Below are positions 1 through 7,468 of a stretch of DNA of 12,802 nucleotides, in pieces. This stretch comes from Alphaproteobacteria bacterium UBA2954 (GTDB lineage: Bacteria; Pseudomonadota; Alphaproteobacteria; Puniceispirillales; Puniceispirillaceae), in assembly GCA_002348585.1 (NCBI GenBank), contig DEBO01000139.1, positions 1 through 12,802 on the forward strand, read 5' to 3'. Below the pieces are notes generated by a model. The model searched no databases. It saw only the letters and a program-made list of their open reading frames with translations, and had not been told where the DNA came from. Every line of letters starts with the position of its first letter. Within the stretch, counting starts at the first letter, position 1. The position numbers and the translations under genes were made by a program.

Positions 1-337
1 CCGCGAGCTTGACCAGGCTCAGATAGCCACCACCAGCCCAGAGGCATTCACAACAGAAGGTCTGAACAGGTTTAACAGATTGGGCAAAACCTGCCGATCA
101 ATCCATTATGGAGGCGATTGTTATAATTATGCGCTTCTGGCTGCAGGGCATCTTGATCTGGTTATGGAACATCAATTGGCAACGCATGATTTTATGGCTT
201 TGATTCCTGTTTTAAAAGGGGCTGGAGCTATTGTGACAGACTGGTCCGGGCAGCCGCCTGATTTATCTTCTGATGGCTCTCTCCTTGCGGCAGCTACGCC
301 TGAGCTTCATAAAGCTGCCCTTGATGTGATCAGCTAA
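1..337 (+). CDS. hisN: Histidinol-phosphatase, inositol monophosphatase family (3' part)
   Basis: This is the C-terminal part of a Mg-dependent phosphatase of the inositol monophosphatase fold. It probably hydrolyses L-histidinol phosphate to histidinol, the penultimate step of histidine synthesis, in the cytoplasm. The reading frame is open from base 2, so the start lies outside the window; about 111 codons are present, ending in TAA at 335-337. The family signatures are clear: a TTSPEAF segment near the left edge, then YGGDCYNYALLAAGHLDLVME, then the metal-site motif THDFMAL, followed by VLKGAGAIVTDWSG. These match HisN-type proteins better than SuhB or CysQ, though separating the subfamilies needs the missing N-terminal half. 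The next gene starts 42 bp downstream on the same strand and could be cotranscribed. I see no terminator hairpin between them. Confidence 0.85.
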   Translation, partial: RELDQAQIATTSPEAFTTEGLNRFNRLGKTCRSIHYGGDCYNYALLAAGHLDLVMEHQLATHDFMALIPVLKGAGAIVTDWSGQPPDLSSDGSLLAAATPELHKAALDVIS

Positions 338-379
338 ATGAGTTTGTCTTAAATTATATTGAAAGACTGGGCAGTTAAG

Positions 380-1321
380 ATGATTACCATTGCTTATCAT
401 GATGGCACGCCAGAGAATGAAAAACAGATCTTATGGGCAGAACGGCTGACCGCACGTCTGAAGCATATCAGACTGGTACCGCTGTCTGCCCCACATGCGG
501 AAGATGCTTCCATCGCAATGGTCTGGCGTCCACCGGCAGGACGCTTGCGCCAGCTAAACCAGTTGCGCCTAATTGTCTCTCTTGGTCAGGGGGTTGACCA
601 TTTGTTCAGTGACCCGCATTTGCCTGATAACGTGCCTGTGGTGCGGCTTGTTGACCCTAATATGGCACATGCACTGTCGCACTGGGTGATTCTGGTCCTT
701 CTAGATTATCTGCGTGATGGGCCGGCTTACAGATTGGCTGCCGCTAAACATCGGTTTGACAGTCTGCCACAACGCCAGACAGAAAAAATGCCTGTTGCGG
801 TTTATGGGCTTGGGGCAATTGGTAGTGTGATTGCCCACCGTCTGGCTGCCATTGGGTTTGCTGTGCAGGGCTGGTCACGACACCCCCGAGATTTGGGGCG
901 ATCTATACAGACACATCACGGTGAGCAGGGTTTTCAAAATATAGTGTGCAGCTGTGTAGCTCATATCTGTATTCTGCCTTTGACTGCGAAGACAAAAAAT
1001 CTATTTTCGGCTGATGTTTTTGCGGCAATGCCGGCTGGGTCTTATTTTATCAATGCTGGACGTGGCCATCAGGTAGAAGAAGATGCGCTGCTGAACGCAA
1101 TCCGTACAGGTCATCTTGGTGGGGCAGCTTTGGATGTATTTGTTGAAGAACCGCTGCCAGACACACATCCGTTCTGGACAGAAACCCGCATTGCCATCTG
1201 GCCTCATGTTGCTGCGCAAACCAACCCTGATACAGCTGCTGATCAAGTTGCTCAGGCCATTTCAACCGTTCTGGCTGGAGGTCAACCTGAACACATTGTT
1301 GATAAGTTCAAAGGCTACTGA
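380..1321 (+). CDS. D-2-hydroxyacid dehydrogenase, glyoxylate/hydroxypyruvate reductase A-like
   Basis: This is an NAD(P)H-dependent oxidoreductase of the D-isomer-specific 2-hydroxyacid dehydrogenase family, probably cytoplasmic. By resemblance to GhrA it would reduce glyoxylate or hydroxypyruvate, but the substrate is inferred. With the ATG at 380 it is 313 residues, the usual size for GhrA. The Rossmann motif YGLGAIG is at residues 142-148. The catalytic trio is intact: Arg228 in NAGRG, Glu257 in VEEPLP and His276 in PHVAAQT. A TTG at 359 would add seven residues (MKDWAVK), but the family normally begins at the ITIAYHDG strand, so the ATG is preferred; no strong ribosome binding site precedes either. 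The stop at 1319-1321 overlaps the end of the convergent aminopeptidase gene by 7 bp, so there is no room for a separate terminator. Confidence 0.87.
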   Translation: MITIAYHDGTPENEKQILWAERLTARLKHIRLVPLSAPHAEDASIAMVWRPPAGRLRQLNQLRLIVSLGQGVDHLFSDPHLPDNVPVVRLVDPNMAHALSHWVILVLLDYLRDGPAYRLAAAKHRFDSLPQRQTEKMPVAVYGLGAIGSVIAHRLAAIGFAVQGWSRHPRDLGRSIQTHHGEQGFQNIVCSCVAHICILPLTAKTKNLFSADVFAAMPAGSYFINAGRGHQVEEDALLNAIRTGHLGGAALDVFVEEPLPDTHPFWTETRIAIWPHVAAQTNPDTAADQVAQAISTVLAGGQPEHIVDKFKGY

Positions 1322-2727
1322 TCGGCTTTTGCAAGGTGTTTGATATAAGCAAAGCTGGTTCGCAGACCCATCGCTTCGCCGCCTTTTGGCCGTCCTGGCC
1401 TCGCAGTTAAATTCCACGCCATAACATCAATATGGGCCCAGTTTACCTGTTTGCCTGTAAAACGTCTCAAGAATAAAGCTGCTGTGATAGCCCCTCCATA
1501 ACCGCTTGCATTTCCTGTACTGGACAGGCCTGCCTGACCAGCATCAAGATAGCGATCATACGCATCAAATAAAGGCAGCTGCCACAACGGATCATCAACA
1601 TCTTCGCCAAGATCCATCATGTCTCGGGCGGTCTGTTTTTGGTTGCAAAACAGGGCAGGACATTCGGTGCCTAATGCAATGCGGGCGGCTCCTGTCAGCG
1701 TGGCAAAATCAAGCAGGAAGTCAGGCTGTGGATGATCATCATCATGCAAGGCATGATACAGAGCATCCGCTAGCACAAGTCGGCCTTCTGCATCCGTGTT
1801 ACCGACCTCAACGGGGATTCCGGCTGCTGTGTTAATCACATCAAGCGGGCGCATGGCCTGTGCAGAAATCGCATTTTCGGCAGCAGCGATCAGTACACGC
1901 AACCGGCAGTTTATGTCGGCTGTCATCAGCGCAGCCGCAATTCCCAGCACATGGGCAGCGCCCCCCATGTCCTTTTTCATAATTTCCATTGCTTTTGACG
2001 GCTTGATATCCAGACCGCCACTGTCAAAGCTGATGCCTTTGCCTACCAGCGTGATCACTGGGCCGCTGTCGCCCCATAGCAGCTGTATCATGCGAGGCCC
2101 AACCTCCGAAGCCCTGCCAACAACATGCAAGGCAGGCGCATAGCTTTCCAAAGCCTCACCGCTGACCAGAGAAAAACGGGCAGAAAAGGCTTGTGCAATT
2201 TCACGCGCAGCCTGCTCAATGCCAGCAGGTGTCATCTGATTTGCAGGCAGATTTACCATTTCGCGGACAATGTGCGTGCCCAAAACAAGCGCAGAGCTAT
2301 CCATGCACAGAGCCGTATCGCTTAGGGCCAGCTCAGGCAGGGCTTTGTCAGTATCTGTTGTCTTATGTGGGGCGAACTTGTATTGGGCCAGCCCCCAGCC
2401 CAGTTGGATGTCACTAACAGCTATATCTGCTGCAAAGGTAAAGTCAGGTTGCCAGCTGCCTGTTGGAAGATCTCTGGCTGCCTTGGCAATATCCCACAGA
2501 GGCGTTTTACCCATCACAACCACAGCGCTTCCCATGCTGCCATTTTGATCAGGCAGGCAGGTGAACTGGCCTGCATTTGCATTGAATTTTGTTGTCTTCA
2601 GCCAGCTCTGCTGGCTGTCAGCCTGTACAGCAGCAAAGTCATTAAATCGTCCCTCTTGCACAATAAACAATGGCATGCTGGCTTCGCTTGGGGCGGTCAG
2701 TCCGGTTCTGCAGGAAAGTATTTTCAT
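1315..2727 (-). CDS. Leucyl aminopeptidase family protein (peptidase M17)
   Basis: This is a cytoplasmic metallo-aminopeptidase that removes N-terminal residues from peptides using two divalent metal ions. It is 470 residues, on the short side for PepA (about 500) because the N-terminal domain is compact, as in many alphaproteobacterial M17 proteins. The catalytic domain is complete: GKGISFDSGGLDIKPS from residue 229 supplies metal-binding and catalytic lysine and aspartate (Lys230, Asp235), KKDMGGAA contains Asp253, and the family signature NTDAEGRL at 310-317 supplies Asp312, Glu314 and Arg316. The ATG at 2725-2727 has an AGGA nine bases upstream (plus-strand TCCT at 2737-2740). A second Met at residue 18 is a weaker alternative start. 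The gene lies 48 bp downstream of the decayed MATE gene on the same strand, so it may once have been read with it. PepA and PepB subtypes cannot be separated by eye, so no symbol is given. Confidence 0.9.
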   Translation of the reverse strand: MKILSCRTGLTAPSEASMPLFIVQEGRFNDFAAVQADSQQSWLKTTKFNANAGQFTCLPDQNGSMGSAVVVMGKTPLWDIAKAARDLPTGSWQPDFTFAADIAVSDIQLGWGLAQYKFAPHKTTDTDKALPELALSDTALCMDSSALVLGTHIVREMVNLPANQMTPAGIEQAAREIAQAFSARFSLVSGEALESYAPALHVVGRASEVGPRMIQLLWGDSGPVITLVGKGISFDSGGLDIKPSKAMEIMKKDMGGAAHVLGIAAALMTADINCRLRVLIAAAENAISAQAMRPLDVINTAAGIPVEVGNTDAEGRLVLADALYHALHDDDHPQPDFLLDFATLTGAARIALGTECPALFCNQKQTARDMMDLGEDVDDPLWQLPLFDAYDRYLDAGQAGLSSTGNASGYGGAITAALFLRRFTGKQVNWAHIDVMAWNLTARPGRPKGGEAMGLRTSFAYIKHLAKADQ

Positions 2728-2775
2728 ATCACATGGTCCTGTTTGGCAGAGAAGATGTGGTGTTTCAGTCAGGCT

Positions 2776-3850
2776 TTAGCTGCTTCTTGCCTGCGACAAG
2801 CGCATATTAGAGGGCAGACAAGCGACCAGATATACGCCGCGGATAATGAGATAAAGAATAAATGCAAACAGTAAACCGTCAAGATAATGCATATCAAAAA
2901 AGCCAATTGATAGAAGGCTAATAAGCCTGGCAAACACAGAAAAGGATATGAACATACCATTGCGTTTCTGCAAGGGACTTGCCGTGCCAACAAATACGCC
3001 ATCCATCTGAAAGGCAAGAAACGCTGAAAGTAGAATGGCCAGCACCTATATCTAAATCTCCGATTTTAGATTCAACAGCTCTAGCTGGCTGGTCATCAGG
3101 TACAGGATAATGGGCTTTAACAAAAACAGGATGCAGCTGATTAGGACAGCTGTAAACCCAGCTAGAATGAAGCTTTTTCTGATCATTATGCGTAGGCCTG
3201 AAGGATTTCGATTCCAACCATCTGCCCGGTAAGGGTCTCAGTTGCATGTGCAAAACCATCAAGGATGAAGGCAATGAATCCAAATGGAACTAGTATAATC
3301 TGTATACTGGCTAGTTCAACATCGCCAAGGCGAGCCGCTTGGGAAATAAGCAGGGCCTCCACAGCCCAAGTCAGCAAGGTGCGCAAAGACAGGTTTTTGG
3401 CAATCACCAATAGGTTTCACCATTCAGCTTTGTCTTTCAATTGTTCACGCGACACAGATTTTATCTTATGTATCATCGGCTGACAGGGTCGCAGAATAAT
3501 CACAACCATTAAGCCTAATCCTACCCATTCCGCACAGACTGATGCCAAGGCTACCCCGGCCACCTCTCAGCCCTGGTACAAATAGCAGGTTCAGAAGAAT
3601 ATTCATCAGACACACAGTCAGCGGTTGAAACATACAGAGCCGCATTTTCTGTAATCCAAACAAGCTGCCTAGAATCACTTCATTTTACAGTGTTGCTGGC
3701 AGGTTTCAGATACGACGATATTAGGTGTGCGGAGCTGTCGTGATAATCATCCTGTCACATCCTTTAGTTATAGTGCAGGTGCGCGAGCGGACTTTATTTC
3801 GTTTATGGCCTGGGCAGCTCACTGAGTGCGGTTATAGGCCCCTCGTCCAA
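2776..3850 (-). pseudogene. Decayed MATE-family (DinF/NorM-like) multidrug efflux transporter
   Basis: No intact ORF spans this stretch, but translating the minus strand piecewise gives an ordered set of MATE transporter fragments. From the N-terminal side they are: FLFW near 3850; a possible AAQA near 3815; RI*NLPATL*NEVILGSLFG at about 3711-3655; MNILLNLLFVPGL at about 3610-3565; VALASVCAEWVGLGLMVV at about 3555-3500; LSLRTLLT, then ARLGDVELAS and LDGFAHATETLTGQMVG at about 3395-3210; FILAGFTAVLISCILFLL at about 3170-3115; and AFQMDGVFVG near 3015-2986. The frame changes near 3555 and near 3186. In-frame stops lie at 3721-3723, 3706-3708, 3685-3687, 3420-3422, 3052-3054 and 3046-3048. The first 50-65 residues expected for the family are not recognisable and would fall where the divergent GT39 gene now begins. 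The family exports drugs or metabolites with Na+ or H+; this copy cannot make a working protein. Confidence 0.85.
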
Positions 3851-3997
3851 AAGAGAAAATTTCCATACTTCGGCTCTTTCTGATAATCGGTATACCTGAA
3901 TGTACCTTTATATCACTGGTCTCGGCTTCAGATATAGGCTAAATTCACCTATAGTTTTCTGATAGTCGTCCGGTTAAATCTTCAAAAGCATTACCTC
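3851..3997. other. Intergenic region between the MATE remnant and the GT39 gene
   Basis: This stretch carries no credible gene. It probably holds the eroded 5' end of the MATE gene (minus strand) and the promoter of the GT39 gene (plus strand). An inverted repeat, TATAGG-N9-CCTATA, lies at 3933-3953, about 45 bp before the GT39 start. It could be an operator or a chance AT-rich dyad. I could not place a convincing -35/-10 pair here. Confidence 0.35.
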
Positions 3998-5701
3998 TTG
4001 CCCATTTCATCCGCATCACAACAGAGCCCTGCTTCGTGGCACAACCAGCTGGCCGGATGGGTCCACCGTCGCTCCACCTTGTGGATTTTTCTGTCCGTTC
4101 TGGCCTTTGGCATTCTTGTTGGTCATCAGACCCTTGGCGTGATTGATAGAGATGAGGCACGGTTTGCACAGGCTAGTAAACAGATGTTGGAAAGTGGCGA
4201 TTATATCACGCCGCGCTTTATGGATGAATTACGGGCAAAAAAGCCTATCGGAATTTACTGGCTACAATCTTTTTCTGCCACTCTGTTTGGACAAGCGGAT
4301 ATTGCCAGCTACCGCCTGCCCAGCCTTGTTGGGTTTCTGCTTAGCCTTGTTCTGATCTTTCGCTTCAGCCGCTCTCTCTGGCCGTCCTCGTCTGGATCTG
4401 CACAGGGGCTAATAGCGGTTTTGCTTTTAGCTTCCTCACCCTTGCTTATTGCTGAAGCTCATCTGGCCAAAACAGATTCAGTTCTCCTGGCGGTTCTGCT
4501 TGCCCAGCAATTGATGTTATGGCGGATCTACAAAGACAGACTAAATGAAGATCCGCGTCCGCCCTGGCTAGCATTCTGGATTTGTCTGTCTTTTGGTATT
4601 CTAGTCAAAGGACCAATTGGTCCGCTTCTAGCGCTGACAAGCTGTGTTCTTCTATGCGGGTTTGATCGAAATGTAGGCTGGTTGAAAAAGCTGCAGTTGT
4701 TCAAAGGTATCCTTGTGACCTGCTGCCTTGTTCTACCCTGGGCAATTGCAGTAAGCACAGCAACAGACGGGGCCTTTCTGGACATTGCGATCAAAGGTGA
4801 TTTTCTGTCCAAGATTAAGTCGGCACAGGAATCACATGGTGCGCCGCCAGGAACATATTTGGCTTTGTTGGGGCTGCTGTTCTGGCCTGGACTAGCGTTT
4901 TCTGGCCAGATAGCAGGCCTTGGACGTCAGCTTATTACTGGGGATGCTTCACGATTTTGTCTGGCCTGGTTTGCAGGCTACTGGTTGATTATTGAATTTG
5001 TTCCGACCAAATTGCCGCATTATATTCTGCCTGCCCTTCCCGCTCTTGCATTGCTTACCAGTCACGCGTTGTTCGGCAGAGTAATGTCGCCATCACGCCT
5101 GAAACGGCTAATTTCTGAAGGGTTCATATTTCTAGCAGGCATTTGTGGACTGGTGTTGATGGCGGCTCTTGTCTGGGCATCTGTCCGGTTTGGCGGCGTA
5201 ACAGGTGGTCGCGCCTTTCTCTTTGCCCTGGTCACGGCCTGTCTGATTGCTGTGTGCCTATGGCGGTTATGGCTCTGGCGAAAGTATCACCAGCTGGCAG
5301 ATATATTGGTGGTCCTGGGTTGTGGTGCGCTTGCACATATCATTGCCATTGCAGGTATTGTTGCTGGCGCGTCTACCATTCATATTTCCAGCCGTCTTAC
5401 CGCAGAAATTAAAAGGCTGCCCAACCAGCCAGCAGTTATTAGTCTTGTTGGCTATCATGAACCATCTGCTGTTTTTCATCTTGGCCGTGATATTCTGCTG
5501 CTGAATGCAGATGAGGCGGCTGTGTTTATGGCTGATTCAAAAGATGGTCTCGCTGTGGTTGAAAAGTCAGAACGGGAGGTTTTTATAGGCTTGGCTGATA
5601 AGTTAGGTCTAAATCTGGTCATCTCAGCTCGTATCAGTGGGTTCACTATTTCACGCGGCCGGGACATTGAACTGATCTTATATCAGCGCTCCAACCTCTG
5701 A
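3998..5701 (+). CDS. Glycosyltransferase family 39 (ArnT/PMT-like) integral membrane protein
   Basis: This is probably an inner-membrane transferase that takes a sugar from a polyprenyl phosphate carrier and attaches it to lipid A, LPS core or another envelope acceptor on the periplasmic side. It is 567 residues, typical of ArnT-like GT39. A first membrane segment (about 28-45) is followed by the family acidic loop motif DRDEARFAQAS at 50-60, with RFMDELRAKKPIGIYWLQ at 73-90 close to ArnT. Further motifs are AEAHLAKTDSVL (152-163) and TKLPHYILPALPAL (337-350). About ten more hydrophobic segments follow, then a soluble C-terminal region from about residue 465. The start is uncertain: TTG at 3998 is used because no in-frame ATG precedes the acidic motif, and no clear ribosome binding site is visible. 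The GT2 and LAB_N genes downstream support a carrier-lipid glycosylation role. Donor sugar and acceptor are not deducible. Confidence 0.85.
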   Translation: MPISSASQQSPASWHNQLAGWVHRRSTLWIFLSVLAFGILVGHQTLGVIDRDEARFAQASKQMLESGDYITPRFMDELRAKKPIGIYWLQSFSATLFGQADIASYRLPSLVGFLLSLVLIFRFSRSLWPSSSGSAQGLIAVLLLASSPLLIAEAHLAKTDSVLLAVLLAQQLMLWRIYKDRLNEDPRPPWLAFWICLSFGILVKGPIGPLLALTSCVLLCGFDRNVGWLKKLQLFKGILVTCCLVLPWAIAVSTATDGAFLDIAIKGDFLSKIKSAQESHGAPPGTYLALLGLLFWPGLAFSGQIAGLGRQLITGDASRFCLAWFAGYWLIIEFVPTKLPHYILPALPALALLTSHALFGRVMSPSRLKRLISEGFIFLAGICGLVLMAALVWASVRFGGVTGGRAFLFALVTACLIAVCLWRLWLWRKYHQLADILVVLGCGALAHIIAIAGIVAGASTIHISSRLTAEIKRLPNQPAVISLVGYHEPSAVFHLGRDILLLNADEAAVFMADSKDGLAVVEKSEREVFIGLADKLGLNLVISARISGFTISRGRDIELILYQRSNL

Positions 5702-5726
5702 CAAACGTTGTAAAGGGCGCGCCTCA

Positions 5727-5755
5727 TTGACCTTGAAGGGCTCAGCCGGTATAGC
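5727..5755 (+). promoter_or_regulatory. Candidate sigma-70-type promoter ahead of the GT2 gene
   Basis: TTGACC at 5727-5732 and TATAGC at 5750-5755 are separated by exactly 17 bp in the 110-bp gap after the GT39 stop. This would give the GT2 and LAB_N genes their own start of transcription, with a leader of about 50 nt. It rests on motif match only. Confidence 0.4.
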
Positions 5756-5786
5756 ATGTCTCGTAATAAACTCACTTAGATTGTAT

Positions 5787-5796
5787 GTAAATTTAC
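5787..5796. repeat. 10-bp perfect palindrome between candidate promoter and GT2 start
   Basis: GTAAATTTAC is a perfect palindrome 15 bp before the GT2 ATG and downstream of the candidate promoter. It could be a repressor site. It is AT-rich and short enough to occur by chance. Confidence 0.25.
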
Positions 5797-5811
5797 CGGA
5801 CCAAAATCATA

Positions 5812-6633
5812 ATGCTACAAACAGTCCCCCCAGATATCTCTGTTCTTGTGCCCGTGATGAATGAACAGGGAAATATTAGGCCATTGATTGATGAAATTAC
5901 AGCTGTGTATGCAGGTAGGTCGTTTGAGATTATCTATGTGAATGATGGCAGTGATGACGGCACAGCCGATGAGCTACAAAGAGCTGCCGCTACTGTCAAA
6001 CAATTGCAGATTCTGACCCATGAAAGACGCACGGGCCAGTCTGCAGCTTTGCGCACAGCCCTTTACCAGGCGCGTGCGCCACTGATCGCTGTTCTGGATG
6101 GTGATGGTCAGAATATTCCCTCTGATCTGCCTGCTCTTGAAGCTGCTTTGCTGAATATCCGTCCTGCCAAGGGGATGGCTGCCGGCGTGCGCGTGGCGCG
6201 CAAAGATACTGGCATGAGGAGGTGGGCATCTGCCTTTGCCCGATCTGTCCGCCGTGCACTGCTTGGTGATGATCATCCAGACAGTGGCTGTGGTATAAAG
6301 ATCGTCGATCGTGACCTGTTTATGCGCCTGCCTTTTTTCAACCATATGCATAGATTTATGCCGACCCTTATCCGGGGTGAGGGCGGTAGGGTCGTGGCGG
6401 TTCCTGTCGCCCATCGTGCGCGTATGGCCGGTCAGTCCAAATACGGCATTCTTGACCGACTTCTTGTCGGGATTACAGATCTGTTTGGGGTGATTTGGCT
6501 GATGCGCAGGCGTGCTGATCCCGGACATGTGACTGAACATTCGCCGCCCCAAAAATCGAAAGCACGCGCAGACAGAAAACCCTCAGCAAAAACTGCGGCT
6601 GCTGTCAGAAAAAAATCTGCGCAGGAAGGTTAA
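5812..6633 (+). CDS. Glycosyltransferase family 2, polyprenyl-phosphate sugar synthase (DPM1/ArnC-like)
   Basis: This is probably a cytoplasmic-face enzyme that transfers a sugar from a nucleotide donor to undecaprenyl (or similar) phosphate, making the donor lipid for the GT39 enzyme. It is 273 residues with a GT-A fold: ISVLVPVMNEQGNI at 9-22, VNDGSDDGT at 43-51 and the metal/nucleotide motif DGDGQN at 96-101. Later conserved pieces are SGCGIKIVDRDLF (158-170), HRFMPTLIRGEGG (180-192) and AGQSKYGILDRLLVGITDLFG (206-226), typical of dolichol-phosphate-mannose-synthase-like proteins. Only one hydrophobic stretch (about 214-231) is present, unlike ArnC with two C-terminal membrane helices. After it comes an unusual tail of about 40 residues rich in Lys, Arg, Ala and Ser. 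The start is the ATG at 5812, without a strong ribosome binding site. The sugar cannot be told from sequence. Confidence 0.88.
   Translation: MLQTVPPDISVLVPVMNEQGNIRPLIDEITAVYAGRSFEIIYVNDGSDDGTADELQRAAATVKQLQILTHERRTGQSAALRTALYQARAPLIAVLDGDGQNIPSDLPALEAALLNIRPAKGMAAGVRVARKDTGMRRWASAFARSVRRALLGDDHPDSGCGIKIVDRDLFMRLPFFNHMHRFMPTLIRGEGGRVVAVPVAHRARMAGQSKYGILDRLLVGITDLFGVIWLMRRRADPGHVTEHSPPQKSKARADRKPSAKTAAAVRKKSAQEG
6622..6628 (+). promoter_or_regulatory. Ribosome binding site for the LAB_N gene inside the GT2 3' end
   Basis: AGGAAGG sits inside the last codons of the GT2 gene, seven bases before the ATG at 6636. Only two bases separate the GT2 stop from that ATG. The arrangement points to coupled translation of the two genes. 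Confidence 0.6.
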
Positions 6634-6635
6634 AC

Positions 6636-7001
6636 ATGCTGGATGCAATCTCATCTATAATTGGTGAAACTGCGCTGTTGCTTGGGCGGGGCCTGCTTAC
6701 AATTATACCGTTTTTGCCAAAATCCTTGGCGACACACCCAGAACAGCTGATGATTATCATTGGCTTTGGAGGTCAGGGTCTGTTTGCCATGCGGTTTATT
6801 ATACAGTGGCTAAAATCTGAAGGTGAAGGCAGATCTGTGATCCCGCTGGCCTTTTGGTATTTTTCGATCGGCGGGGGGCTGGTCCTGTTTTTATATGCTT
6901 TATGGCGCAAGGATCCTGTAATTATCTGTGGGCAGGGGCTGGGACTGTTTATCTATCTGCGCAATTTGTATCTGATTTATCGTGAACGCCAGCCGGCCTG
7001 A
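6636..7001 (+). CDS. Lipid-A-disaccharide synthase N-terminal (LAB_N) domain small membrane protein
   Basis: This is a 121-residue inner-membrane protein consisting only of the LAB_N domain, which in some bacteria is fused to LpxB. Three membrane segments are visible at about 38-58, 70-89 and 94-114. The domain hallmarks are present: GQGLFAMRFIIQWLKSE (46-62), GRSVIPLAFWYFS (65-77) and QGLGLFIYLRNLYLIY (100-115). It follows the GT2 gene by two bases and has a good AGGAAGG ribosome binding site, so it is very likely cotranslated with it. Stand-alone LAB_N proteins are often found beside GT2 and GT39 genes, which suggests an accessory part in lipid-linked sugar transfer or flipping. That role is inference; the biochemical function of the domain is not established. 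The gene converges on the EVE-domain gene with only 6 bp between the stops. Confidence 0.9.
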   Translation: MLDAISSIIGETALLLGRGLLTIIPFLPKSLATHPEQLMIIIGFGGQGLFAMRFIIQWLKSEGEGRSVIPLAFWYFSIGGGLVLFLYALWRKDPVIICGQGLGLFIYLRNLYLIYRERQPA

Positions 7002-7007
7002 ACCTGC

Positions 7008-7427
7008 CTACAAGCGTGTCTCGCCCATCGCCAGAATCAAATGCCAGTGCTCTTCTGATACAGGCACAACGGACAATCGTGATTGTCTGACAAGGGCCAG
7101 CCCAGCCAAACGGGGTTCAGTTTTAATGTCTGCCAGACTGACAGGTTTCTGCATATCTTTGATGGCCCTTACAGTAACCATGCCAAACCGGCCTGTCGGG
7201 TCGGTAGGATCCAGATGCCATGTTTTGATCACATCTACAATACCAACGATACGCTTTTCATTGACAGAGTGATAAAAAAACCCCAGATCGCCTATCTGCA
7301 TGGCTTTCATGTTATTGCCGGCCTGATGGTTACGCACGCCATCCCAGCCTTCACCTTCGTCTCCTTTTGCGAGTTGGTTCTGCCATGACCATGTTCCTGG
7401 TTCTGATTTAAATAACCAATATGCCAT
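7008..7427 (-). CDS. EVE domain-containing protein
   Basis: This is a small cytoplasmic protein made of a single EVE domain, a PUA/YTH-like fold thought to bind modified bases in RNA or DNA. It is 139 residues from the ATG at 7427. Conserved positions include the opening AYWLFKSEP, WDGVRNHQAGNNMKAMQIGD (28-47) with the NxxA/NNM core, GFFYHS (49-54), and SRLSVVPVSEEHW (116-128). An upstream in-frame ATG at 7442 would add MKGAA, but family members start at MAYWLFK, and an AAAGG stretch placed just ahead of the 7427 start supports the shorter form. It is the last gene of a tsaD-gpsA-EVE series on the minus strand, 41 bp after gpsA. From memory this order is common in alphaproteobacteria, often with a small YciI-like gene that is absent here. 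Its target and role are unknown. Confidence 0.88.
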   Translation of the reverse strand: MAYWLFKSEPGTWSWQNQLAKGDEGEGWDGVRNHQAGNNMKAMQIGDLGFFYHSVNEKRIVGIVDVIKTWHLDPTDPTGRFGMVTVRAIKDMQKPVSLADIKTEPRLAGLALVRQSRLSVVPVSEEHWHLILAMGETRL

Positions 7428-7468
7428 CGCCGCGCCTTTCATTTCTCAAACTTAATTTGCCCTGCCGC

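Noticed and set aside
2365..2874. A 169-codon open frame on the plus strand across the aminopeptidase start and the MATE remnant
   Set aside because: It is antisense to a well-supported M17 gene and to the pseudogene, with no recognisable domain.
5974..6552. A 192-codon open frame on the minus strand inside the GT2 gene
   Set aside because: It lies wholly opposite a strongly conserved glycosyltransferase, has no family-like motif or ribosome binding site, and its composition is what antisense reading of that gene gives.
7002..7007. Shared terminator between the convergent LAB_N and EVE genes
   Set aside because: Only 6 bp separate the stops, and no stem with a T-run is seen around them. The same holds for the 1315-1321 overlap.
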